Assembly (NCBI GenBank): GCA_900546215.1
Contig: URCD01000029.1
Coordinates: 1 to 22,686 of the forward strand
Length of the DNA stretch: 22,686 bases
Direction: 5' to 3'
DNA from: an uncultured Eubacteriales bacterium
GTDB taxonomy: Bacteria > Bacillota > Clostridia > Lachnospirales > Anaerotignaceae
This document shows positions 1 to 5,620 of this stretch, one piece after another (position 1 is the first letter of the stretch; the number at the start of each line of letters is the position of its first letter). A program made the translations under genes and the position numbers. The notes beneath the pieces are model-generated. The model was not told the origin of the DNA and ran no database searches. It worked only from the letters and a program-made list of their open reading frames with translations.

Positions 1-384
1 CAGGCCTATATTAGCACGAATCCCACCATTAGAATCAGGAAAAGCAATTCAGATTATATTCTTACAGTCAAAGGCAGCGGCCACATGTCACGTGAAGAAT
101 TTGAGCTTTCAATTAACGAAGCCCAGTACCTGTCACTTATGAAAAAAACGGAAACTTTGACAGTAGCCAAGACCCGATATGAAATACCGATTGACGGAGG
201 ATACTTAGCCGAGCTTGATATTTACCACGGTCAGCTTGAAGGGCTTATGACTGTTGAGGTGGAATTTAATACAGTGGATGAAGCCCTAATTTTCAAGCCC
301 CCTTCATGGTTTTCAATTGATGTTACCAATGACAAAAGATACAAAAACACAGCATTATCCATTAACGGAATACCCCATAACTAA
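1..384 (+). CDS. CYTH-domain protein, 3' part (5' end outside window)
   Basis: The reading frame is open from base 1, so the gene begins upstream of the window; the ATG at 85 is internal. The visible 127 residues carry the second part of a CYTH (triphosphate tunnel metalloenzyme) fold: the RIRK strand, the YILTVKGSG strand, and further on TVEVEF with the paired acidic residues that usually hold the metal in the tunnel. The C-terminal stretch WFSIDVTNDKRYKNTALS is typical of the single-domain bacterial CYTH family. The N-terminal ExExK signature must lie upstream. Family members hydrolyse inorganic triphosphate or thiamine triphosphate, or are class IV adenylate cyclases; which reaction applies cannot be told from this part. 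It ends directly in a terminator and is followed by spo0A with its own promoter, so the two are probably independent units. Confidence 0.85.
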   Translation, partial: QAYISTNPTIRIRKSNSDYILTVKGSGHMSREEFELSINEAQYLSLMKKTETLTVAKTRYEIPIDGGYLAELDIYHGQLEGLMTVEVEFNTVDEALIFKPPSWFSIDVTNDKRYKNTALSINGIPHN

Positions 385-413
385 AAGAATTTCGATAACG
401 AAATTCTTTTTTT
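383..413 (+). terminator. Rho-independent terminator of the CYTH gene
   Basis: Perfect inverted repeat AAGAATTTCG (385-394), loop ATAA, CGAAATTCTT (399-408), then a T-run to 413. The hairpin begins within the TAA stop codon, so there is no spacer between gene and terminator. The stem is AT-rich but has no mismatch. Confidence 0.85.
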
Positions 414-433
414 ATTGCCCATAAAGCCTCTCT

Positions 434-464
434 TTTGTCGATTTTTTAATTTTCAAGTCGAAAA
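434..464 (+). promoter_or_regulatory. Two 0A-box-like sites upstream of spo0A
   Basis: TTTGTCGAT at 434-442 and AGTCGAAAA at 456-464 each match the Spo0A core TGTCGAA at six of seven positions. The cores start 20 bp apart, about two helical turns, and lie roughly 50-85 bp upstream of the predicted start of transcription. Spo0A is known to control its own gene in Bacillus. Autoregulation here is inferred from sequence only, and the AT-rich background makes chance matches possible. Confidence 0.45.
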
Positions 465-492
465 CATTTTTTACAATTTTTTGAAAATAATA

Positions 493-521
493 TTGCATTC
501 TGCTCTCCTTTGAGTTATAAT
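493..521 (+). promoter_or_regulatory. Predicted sigma-A promoter of spo0A
   Basis: TTGCAT at 493-498, a 17-bp spacer and a perfect TATAAT at 516-521. This would place the transcript start near 528 and give a leader of about 70 nt. I could not find a good sigma-H promoter: AAGGATAAA at 573-581 resembles a sigma-H -35 element, but has no -10 partner before the start codon. Confidence 0.6.
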
Positions 522-598
522 GTATTTGGTTGTAAATAAATTACATATTTTCAAATATTTTACACAAACAAAAAGGATAAAAGCACAGGAGGATTATT

Positions 599-1345
599 AT
601 GAGCCAGAATAAAATTAAAGTGATACTTGCCGACGATAACAAAGATTTTTGTGATGTTGTCAGTTCTTATCTCAATAAACAAGAAGACATTGATGTCATA
701 GCCGTGGCACATGACGGTATCGACACTTTTAATAAAATCAGAGAACTCAAGCCCGATATTGCAATTATCGACAGCATTATGCCCCGTTTGGACGGCTTAG
801 GAGTGCTTGAAAAAATTCAGAAGCATGCGGACCAAATGCAAAGACCAATTTGTATAATGCTTTCGGCCATAAACCAAGAAAAGATAACTCAGCGTGCAAT
901 TGAGCTTGGAGCTGAATATTATATAGTGAAGCCTTTTGATATGGACGCTCTTGTGCTTCGTATCCGTCAGCTTAAGTGTTCAAAAACAGGTGAAGCTCCT
1001 AACTCAAAGGCCGTAGTAATTGGCAATACCTCAGAAAAGGCTGCCGCCTATGACCTTGAAGCTAAGGTAACCAATATTCTTCACGAAATAGGAGTGCCCG
1101 CTCACATAAGAGGCTATCATTATATGCGTGAAGCGATTATTATGTCCGTTAACGATATGGATGTCCTTAACTACATTACCAAAGAGCTTTATCCTGCTAT
1201 TGCTAAGAAATGCAATACAACTCCTTCGAGAGTTGAAAGAGCAATCCGTCATGCTATCGAGGTTGCTTGGAGCAGAGGTAAATCGGTCCCTCTAAATGCT
1301 GTTATACAGCTAAAATATAAGCCCCCGGAAATGTCTGCTGATTAA
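599..1345 (+). CDS. spo0A: Spo0A, sporulation master response regulator
   Basis: Two-domain response regulator that, once phosphorylated, turns on entry into sporulation and represses growth-phase genes. Residues 1-125 form the receiver: acidic pair D12-D13, phosphoacceptor D58 in IIDSIMP, S89 at the switch position, and K111 in IVKPF. A linker precedes the DNA-binding effector domain (about 145-248), which carries the family's near-invariant block TTPSRVERAIRHAIE around 207-221, the helix that reads the 0A box. At 248 aa it is slightly shorter than the Bacillus subtilis protein (267 aa). AGGAGG at 587-592, 6 nt before the ATG, fixes the start. It has its own promoter and terminator. The neighbours are unusual: spoIVB, which often sits just upstream of spo0A in Firmicutes, is not there; a CYTH gene is. 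The identification is firm. Confidence 0.97.
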   Translation: MSQNKIKVILADDNKDFCDVVSSYLNKQEDIDVIAVAHDGIDTFNKIRELKPDIAIIDSIMPRLDGLGVLEKIQKHADQMQRPICIMLSAINQEKITQRAIELGAEYYIVKPFDMDALVLRIRQLKCSKTGEAPNSKAVVIGNTSEKAAAYDLEAKVTNILHEIGVPAHIRGYHYMREAIIMSVNDMDVLNYITKELYPAIAKKCNTTPSRVERAIRHAIEVAWSRGKSVPLNAVIQLKYKPPEMSAD

Positions 1346-1369
1346 TTCATGCAGGCATTTCCCCTTTTT
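1327..1369 (+). terminator. Rho-independent terminator of spo0A
   Basis: Stem GGAAATGTCTGC (1327-1338) pairs with GCAGGCATTTCC (1351-1362), including one G-U pair, followed by CC and TTTTT at 1365-1369. The upstream arm lies in the last codons of spo0A and the stop codon sits in the loop. Confidence 0.75.
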
Positions 1370-1486
1370 GGCATTATGTCCGAATTAGTATTTAAAGATA
1401 TTTAAACACTAAGTTAATGTATATTTTGTCGTAATTCATAACTAACGTGCTACATAAACCGACAGAGTCCGCTAATTAAACCAAAC

Positions 1487-1514
1487 AAAAAACAGCGGTT
1501 TAAAACCGCTGTTT
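1487..1514 (-). terminator. Terminator of the Ig-like exported protein gene
   Basis: Perfect 11-bp inverted repeat AAACAGCGGTT (1490-1500) / AACCGCTGTTT (1504-1514) with a 3-nt centre, followed on the minus strand by six T (plus-strand A-run 1487-1492). It lies 10 bp past the stop codon. It is nearly symmetric, but the T-run is on the minus-strand side. Confidence 0.8.
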
Positions 1515-1524
1515 AACATGTCCC

Positions 1525-1809
1525 TCATTTAACTGTTACTATAATGTTTTTTTCCTTAAGCTTACCTCTGTCGTTTTCAGCCCTTACAGTGAGTGAATAT
1601 GTGCCCTCTTTATTTATATTGATATTATCGCTGTATTCAACGACTATATTATCCCCTATAATTTCTATATAGTCGTCCAGACAAAATCGTTCTCCCTTAT
1701 TTAAAACAATTGTATCCGGGGCGTTACTCTCAAGCTCCGGATTTAAAGAAGAAAAAAATAGCCCGGCCGCTAACAACAGCACCGCACATATACTTAACAG
1801 CCTTTTCAC
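1525..1809 (-). CDS. Small exported protein with Ig-like (DUF5011-type) fold
   Basis: A 94-aa protein starting MKRLLSICAVLLLAAGLFFSS: two basic residues, then one hydrophobic segment, i.e. an uncleaved anchor or a signal peptide. No lipobox cysteine follows. The rest (about 30-94) reads as a single Ig-like beta sandwich: an LNKGERFCLDDYI strand, then GTYSLTVRAENDRGKLKEKNIIVTV at the end, the pattern of Big/DUF5011 surface domains (GTYTVTYTATDxxGN...). The GTG at 1809 is preferred over the in-frame GTG at 1818, because AAGGAG (plus 1818-1823) overlaps the latter but lies 8 nt from the former. It has its own promoter and terminator and is divergent from an XRE regulator gene. Function unknown; a small envelope protein is the likely role. 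Confidence 0.6.
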   Translation of the reverse strand: MKRLLSICAVLLLAAGLFFSSLNPELESNAPDTIVLNKGERFCLDDYIEIIGDNIVVEYSDNININKEGTYSLTVRAENDRGKLKEKNIIVTVK

Positions 1810-1833
1810 CCGCCTCACTCCTTAATAAATAAA

Positions 1834-1877
1834 TTTACTAATATATACGTCTAATTTTAGTAAATATATTTACTAAA
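1834..1877. promoter_or_regulatory. 22-bp perfect palindrome and extra half-site, probable operator
   Basis: Bases 1856-1877 read TTTAGTAAATA followed by its exact reverse complement. A further TTTACTAA half-site lies at 1834-1841, downstream of the predicted transcript start of the Ig-like gene. The divergent gene at 1939 encodes an XRE-type DNA-binding protein, the natural candidate to bind here. Binding is inferred; the symmetry is seen directly. Confidence 0.6.
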
Positions 1878-1882
1878 GTCAA
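1854..1882 (-). promoter_or_regulatory. Promoter of the Ig-like gene with a palindromic operator in the spacer
   Basis: On the minus strand TTGACT (plus 1877-1882), a 17-bp spacer, then TAAAAT (plus 1854-1859): a strong sigma-A match. The perfect palindrome at 1856-1877 fills the spacer and touches both boxes, so a bound repressor would exclude RNA polymerase. Confidence 0.7.
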
Positions 1883-1938
1883 TAATATATTAAATAAAAT
1901 GATAACATCAAACTATAGAAATCTCGGCAGGTGATACG

Positions 1939-2154
1939 GTGGATTACATTCTACGGATAAGAAATTTAAGAGAAGATGCTGATAAAACACAATCGGAAAT
2001 AGCGGATATACTAGGAACATCACAAACCATGTACGCCAGATATGAACGAGGGGCAAACGAACTGCCCCTAAGGCATTTAATTACGCTTTGCAGATATTAC
2101 AGGGTATCAGCAGACTATATACTTGGACTGACTGATAAGAAGAAAAGCATTTAA
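1939..2154 (+). CDS. XRE-family helix-turn-helix regulator
   Basis: A 71-aa protein that is essentially one Cro/C1-type HTH domain (about 5-62): IRNLREDADKTQSEIADILGTSQTMYARYERGANELPLRHLITLCRYYRVSADYILGLTD. This has the usual helix 2 (TQSEIADILG), recognition helix (SQTMYARYERG) and closing YILGLTD. A short basic tail KKKSI follows and there is no separate sensor domain. The start is GTG at 1939, with AGGTGAT (1929-1935) just upstream. It faces the Ig-like gene across a palindromic operator, suggesting autoregulation and control of that neighbour. The PAP2 gene follows 54 bp downstream on the same strand behind a hairpin. What it senses is unknown. Confidence 0.85.
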   Translation: MDYILRIRNLREDADKTQSEIADILGTSQTMYARYERGANELPLRHLITLCRYYRVSADYILGLTDKKKSI

Positions 2155-2156
2155 AA

Positions 2157-2210
2157 ACCTCGGGAAATATGCTATCATCTAAAATAGTAATTTTCCGAGG
2201 TGATTTTTTT
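2157..2210 (+). promoter_or_regulatory. Hairpin covering the ribosome binding site of the PAP2 gene (terminator or attenuator)
   Basis: CCTCGGGAAAT (2158-2168) pairs with ATTTTCCGAGG (2190-2200) over 11 bp with one G-U pair; A2157-T2201 extends it and CTAT/ATAG can pair inside the loop. The 3' arm contains GAGG of the Shine-Dalgarno sequence GAGGTGAT, and a run of seven T follows at 2204-2210. It can act as the terminator of the XRE gene, as a translation block, or both. No separate promoter for the PAP2 gene is visible. Confidence 0.5.
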
Positions 2211-2697
2211 GGATACAATTATATATATGCGGGTTTACGATTTTATACAGGCTCATCCCAGACTTCACAAACCTGTTGTTTTTGTCAATGATGTGTCTCC
2301 TAAAATTATGATGCTACTGTTTTACGGACTTATGCCGGTATTAGTTATAATGCTTGATTTCAGGGTTGTTGCCTTTGCGGCATTTCCTCTCATTGAGCTG
2401 TTAACAGTAACAAAATTCAGAGACAAAATTGACCGGCCTCGTCCCTTTGACGTACTGGATGTAACGCCATTAGAGGAGCACTCAAGCGGCCACAGCTTTC
2501 CCAGTCTGCACTGCTCAAGCTCTTTTGTAATAACTATGGCCCTTTTCTATATAAATCCCCTATTAGGAGCAATTGGACTTATCGTATCCGTATTTGTAGC
2601 CCTGTCCCGTCTGTTAGCAGGTGTTCATTATCCGTCTGACATATTGGCGGGAATAGCAATAGGGTTTCTGTTCGGTCTTCCTTATTTATATCTCTGA
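2209..2697 (+). CDS. PAP2-family membrane phosphatase
   Basis: A 162-aa integral membrane protein with the three PAP2 motifs in order: K-x6-RP at K69/R76-P77 (KFRDKIDRPRP), an SSGH motif at 92-95 (usual form PSGH, so the Pro is Ser), and SR-x5-H-x3-D at S133-R134/H140/D144 with the catalytic histidine. About five hydrophobic helices surround them. Family members remove phosphate from lipid phosphates such as undecaprenyl diphosphate or phosphatidylglycerophosphate at the membrane; the substrate here cannot be read from sequence. The start is taken as TTG at 2209, because the in-frame GTG at 2200 is itself part of the Shine-Dalgarno GAGGTGAT. The gene overlaps the convergent gpsA by 12 bp at its 3' end. 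A lipid role would fit its closeness to gpsA/plsY, but they are on opposite strands. Confidence 0.85.
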   Translation: MDTIIYMRVYDFIQAHPRLHKPVVFVNDVSPKIMMLLFYGLMPVLVIMLDFRVVAFAAFPLIELLTVTKFRDKIDRPRPFDVLDVTPLEEHSSGHSFPSLHCSSSFVITMALFYINPLLGAIGLIVSVFVALSRLLAGVHYPSDILAGIAIGFLFGLPYLYL

Positions 2698-3678
2698 AAT
2701 CTTGTCTCTCATCATAAGGTTATAAACAACCTGCCTTACATCGTCACCATTAAAGAGTACGCCTGTAATAGCTTCTGTTATGGGCATACTCACATTATAT
2801 TTCTCGGCAAGCTCAGTAGCGGCTCTGGCTGTGTTTACACCCTCTACAACCATATGAACTTCCTTTAAGGTTTCATCAAGAGATTTACCCTGTCCAAGCA
2901 TTATGCCCGCTCTGCGGTTTCTCGAATGCATGCTTGTGCACGTTACAATTAAATCTCCAATACCGGAAAGTCCAAAGAAAGTTTTTTCATCTCCGCCCAT
3001 TGCCACTCCAAGGCGCTTTATTTCAGCCATTCCTCTTGTCATTAGAGCTGCCTTAGTGTTGTCTCCAAAACCAAGTCCATCTGACATTCCGGCGGCAAGA
3101 GCAATAATATTTTTCATAGCCGCGCCGATTTCAACCCCTATAACGTCTGTATTTGTATATAATCTAAATGTAGGATTACTGAACTCATGCTGAATCATCT
3201 TAGCGACAGCCTCGTCCTTGCACGCTATAACAGCTGCCGTAGGGATGCCCCTGCCGACCTCTTCTGCATGGCTTGGGCCTGAAAGCACAGCCACTTCGCA
3301 CTGAGGAGCGCATTCCTTAATAACCTCCGCAAGAGTCTTTAGGCTGCCGTCCTCTATTCCTTTAGCTACGTTTATAATTATCTGCTCCTCTTTAAAATAA
3401 GGAGAGAATTTTTCCATATTAATTCTGACGAATTTTGATGGCACGGCGGCTATAATCAGCTCAGCGCCCTCAACAGCCTCTTTTGGAGAAGTTACAATTT
3501 TAATTTCCTTTCTTATCGGAACGCCCGGAAGAAATTCCTTATGTTCTCCGTCCTCTCTGATGCGTCTTGCCTCTTCCTCCTGCCATGACCATATAGTTAC
3601 GTCATGTCCGTATTTATCCAGCATAACAGCAAGAGCTGTCCCCCAGCTTCCGCTGCCTATAACAGCAATCCTTTTCAT
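2686..3678 (-). CDS. gpsA: Glycerol-3-phosphate dehydrogenase [NAD(P)+]
   Basis: Makes sn-glycerol 3-phosphate from dihydroxyacetone phosphate, the backbone for phospholipids, in the cytoplasm. It has 330 aa, the usual length. The N-terminal Rossmann fold opens with GSGSWGTALA at 8-17. VAKGIE and VLSGPSHAEEV are the characteristic mid-protein blocks, and GVEIGAAMKNIIALAAGMSDGLGFGDNTKAA carries the catalytic lysine region. FFGLSGIGDLIVTCTSMHSRNR is the second family signature. The ATG overlaps the plsY stop codon in ATGA, and AAGGAG lies about 8 nt upstream, so the two enzymes are translated together: the next step, acylation of the product, is carried out by the plsY product. It is the last gene of the operon, and I see no hairpin terminator after it. 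Confidence 0.96.
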   Translation of the reverse strand: MKRIAVIGSGSWGTALAVMLDKYGHDVTIWSWQEEEARRIREDGEHKEFLPGVPIRKEIKIVTSPKEAVEGAELIIAAVPSKFVRINMEKFSPYFKEEQIIINVAKGIEDGSLKTLAEVIKECAPQCEVAVLSGPSHAEEVGRGIPTAAVIACKDEAVAKMIQHEFSNPTFRLYTNTDVIGVEIGAAMKNIIALAAGMSDGLGFGDNTKAALMTRGMAEIKRLGVAMGGDEKTFFGLSGIGDLIVTCTSMHSRNRRAGIMLGQGKSLDETLKEVHMVVEGVNTARAATELAEKYNVSMPITEAITGVLFNGDDVRQVVYNLMMRDKISEI

Positions 3679-4292
3679 TGACGTTTCTCCTTTCCTTTAA
3701 GCTTTCCAATAATATCAAATCTGCTTTCAGTTCCGTTCAGCAGCCTTTTTATGTTTGCCCGATGCTGTATAAATGCAAGTACCGCAAGGGCTGATGTAAG
3801 TATTACGACCTCTCTTGGGTAGTTCCATATATGTAATGATACCGGTATCAGCACCGATAAAACCAGCGAGGTTACTGAAACATAACCTGTAAGAAGTATG
3901 GCAATGGCAATTATATAGACAGCCAAAGCCGGAAAAGGAAACACTCCAAGCATCATGCCAAGCATGGCGGCAATTCCCTTTCCGCCCTTAAAGCCATGAA
4001 AAAACGGGAAGTCATGTCCAAGTATAGCGCCTGCAGAGCCATAAAAGCCGGCTATAACCGGATTTCCTTTAAAAAGAAAAGCACATATATAAAACGCCGC
4101 GGCCGACTTAAGTACATCGCAGAAAAATGTGAACAGTCCTTTTTTTATACCAAGGACCCTGACCGTATTCGTTGTTCCCAAATTTCCGCTTCCTTTTTTG
4201 CTTATGTCAATGTTACTTTGTTTTCCTATAAAATACGCTGTCTGAATGCAGCCCAGAAAATATCCTATTACGAGACATAAAACTCTGAACAT
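3675..4292 (-). CDS. plsY: Glycerol-3-phosphate acyltransferase PlsY
   Basis: Integral membrane enzyme that moves an acyl group from acyl phosphate to glycerol 3-phosphate, giving lysophosphatidic acid. It has 205 aa with five or so hydrophobic helices. Family signatures are SGNLGTTNTVRVLG (about 36-49), GHDFPFFHGFKGGKGIA (about 92-108, the substrate loop) and HRANIKRLLNGTE near the C-terminus. It starts 1 bp after the der stop codon and overlaps gpsA by 4 bp, so it is embedded in the operon. There is a short Shine-Dalgarno (AAGGA) close to the ATG. Confidence 0.96.
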   Translation of the reverse strand: MFRVLCLVIGYFLGCIQTAYFIGKQSNIDISKKGSGNLGTTNTVRVLGIKKGLFTFFCDVLKSAAAFYICAFLFKGNPVIAGFYGSAGAILGHDFPFFHGFKGGKGIAAMLGMMLGVFPFPALAVYIIAIAILLTGYVSVTSLVLSVLIPVSLHIWNYPREVVILTSALAVLAFIQHRANIKRLLNGTESRFDIIGKLKGKEKRQ

Positions 4293-4293
4293 A

Positions 4294-5619
4294 TCAATCC
4301 TTATCTCCCTTTTGTCTAACTATGAAATGTATAGGCGTCCCCTTAAATCCAAAATTTTGTCTGAGCTGGTTTTCAATATAACGTCTGTATGAAAAGTGCA
4401 TAAGCTCTCTGTCATTTACAAATATGACAAACGTAGGCGGCTTTATTCCAACCTGTGTCATATAGTATATTTTAAGCTGTCTTCCTTTTTCCGCCGGAGG
4501 CTGCTGCATTGCCATAGCCTCCACCAGTACGTCGTTAAGAACGCCTGTAGATATCCTGAGGCTGTTATTTGCATAAACCTCTTTAACCGTATCAAGCATT
4601 TTAATAACACGCTGTCCGGTAAGTGCTGAAATAAATACTCTGGGAGCATATGCCATATAGGCCAGCTCATTGGCAATATCCTTGAGAAATTTATTCATGG
4701 TCTTATCGTCTTTTTCTATAGCATCCCATTTATTTACCGCTATTATAGCCGCCTTGCCTCTCTCATGCGCAATTCCCGCTATTTTCGTATCCTGGTCTGT
4801 AATACCCTCCTGTGCGTCTATAACGAGCACAGCAACATCACAGCGTTCAACCGCAGCGACCGCACGTATAATGCTGTATTTTTCAATATCTTCTTTAATC
4901 TTGCTTTTTCTTCTCATGCCGGCGGTATCAATAAGAACATATTTCTGGCCGTCATATTCAAAAGGTGTGTCTATTGCGTCTCTGGTAGTTCCCGGAATGT
5001 TGCTTACAATAAGCCTTTCTTCTCCAAGCATTCTGTTTATAAGCGAAGATTTGCCTACATTGGGCTTTCCAATAAGCGCTACCTTTATAACATCCTCTTC
5101 CTCAGCGTTTTCAGCCCCGTCAGGAAAATGTGAGCATACAGCGTCAAGCATGTCTCCAAGGCCAAGAGCCTGTCCCGCTGATACAGGATATACCTCGCCT
5201 ATGCCAAGTCCATAGAACTCATAGACATCAAGATTTTCCTTACGCATATCATCGACCTTATTAACCGCAAGCACGACAGGCTTTTTTGTCCTTCTAAGCA
5301 TATTGGCCACCTGTGAATCAGCCTCCGTAACCCCCTGCTTAACATCTGTAACGAAAATTATAACATCCGCGGTATCAATGGCAATCTGAGCCTGCACTAA
5401 AATCTGGCGGAGAATAACATCCTCTGCATCCGGCTCCATTCCACCTGTGTCAATAAGCGTAAATTTATATTTAAGCCATTCAACATCAGCATAAATTCTA
5501 TCTCTTGTTACGCCGGGCGTATCCTGTACTATGGATATTCTCTCACCGGCCAGTCTATTGAATAACGTAGACTTTCCTACGTTTGGTCTGCCGACAACGG
5601 CAACAATAGGTCTGCTCAT
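4294..5619 (-). CDS. der: Ribosome-assembly GTPase Der (EngA)
   Basis: Essential GTPase with two tandem G domains, needed for maturation of the 50S subunit. The first domain shows GRPNVGKST at 10-18, DTPG and NKVD. The second begins with GKPNVGKSS and has GTTRD, DTAGMRRKSKI and NKWD. The C-terminal third is the KH-like domain that binds rRNA, ending in FGFKGTPIHFIVRQKGDKD. The length of 441 aa is normal. GGAGG lies 9 nt before the ATG, inside the end of the preceding radical-SAM gene. The order DUF512 radical-SAM protein, Der, PlsY, GpsA is, from memory, a recurring arrangement in clostridia. Confidence 0.97.
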   Translation of the reverse strand: MSRPIVAVVGRPNVGKSTLFNRLAGERISIVQDTPGVTRDRIYADVEWLKYKFTLIDTGGMEPDAEDVILRQILVQAQIAIDTADVIIFVTDVKQGVTEADSQVANMLRRTKKPVVLAVNKVDDMRKENLDVYEFYGLGIGEVYPVSAGQALGLGDMLDAVCSHFPDGAENAEEEDVIKVALIGKPNVGKSSLINRMLGEERLIVSNIPGTTRDAIDTPFEYDGQKYVLIDTAGMRRKSKIKEDIEKYSIIRAVAAVERCDVAVLVIDAQEGITDQDTKIAGIAHERGKAAIIAVNKWDAIEKDDKTMNKFLKDIANELAYMAYAPRVFISALTGQRVIKMLDTVKEVYANNSLRISTGVLNDVLVEAMAMQQPPAEKGRQLKIYYMTQVGIKPPTFVIFVNDRELMHFSYRRYIENQLRQNFGFKGTPIHFIVRQKGDKD

Positions 5620-5620
5620 T

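Noticed and set aside
573..598. Sigma-H promoter of spo0A
   Set aside because: AAGGATAAA looks like a -35 element, but the -10 would fall on the ribosome binding site and does not match.
1424..1434. TTTTGTCGTAA downstream of spo0A, resembling a 0A box
   Set aside because: It is a single imperfect match (6 of 7) past a terminator, with no gene start nearby in the right direction; a chance match is likely in AT-rich sequence.
4670..5215. A 181-codon plus-strand open frame opposite der
   Set aside because: It lies wholly antisense to the strongly conserved Der GTP-binding domains, has no ribosome binding site and has a low-complexity Ser/Ile/Pro composition typical of a shadow frame.
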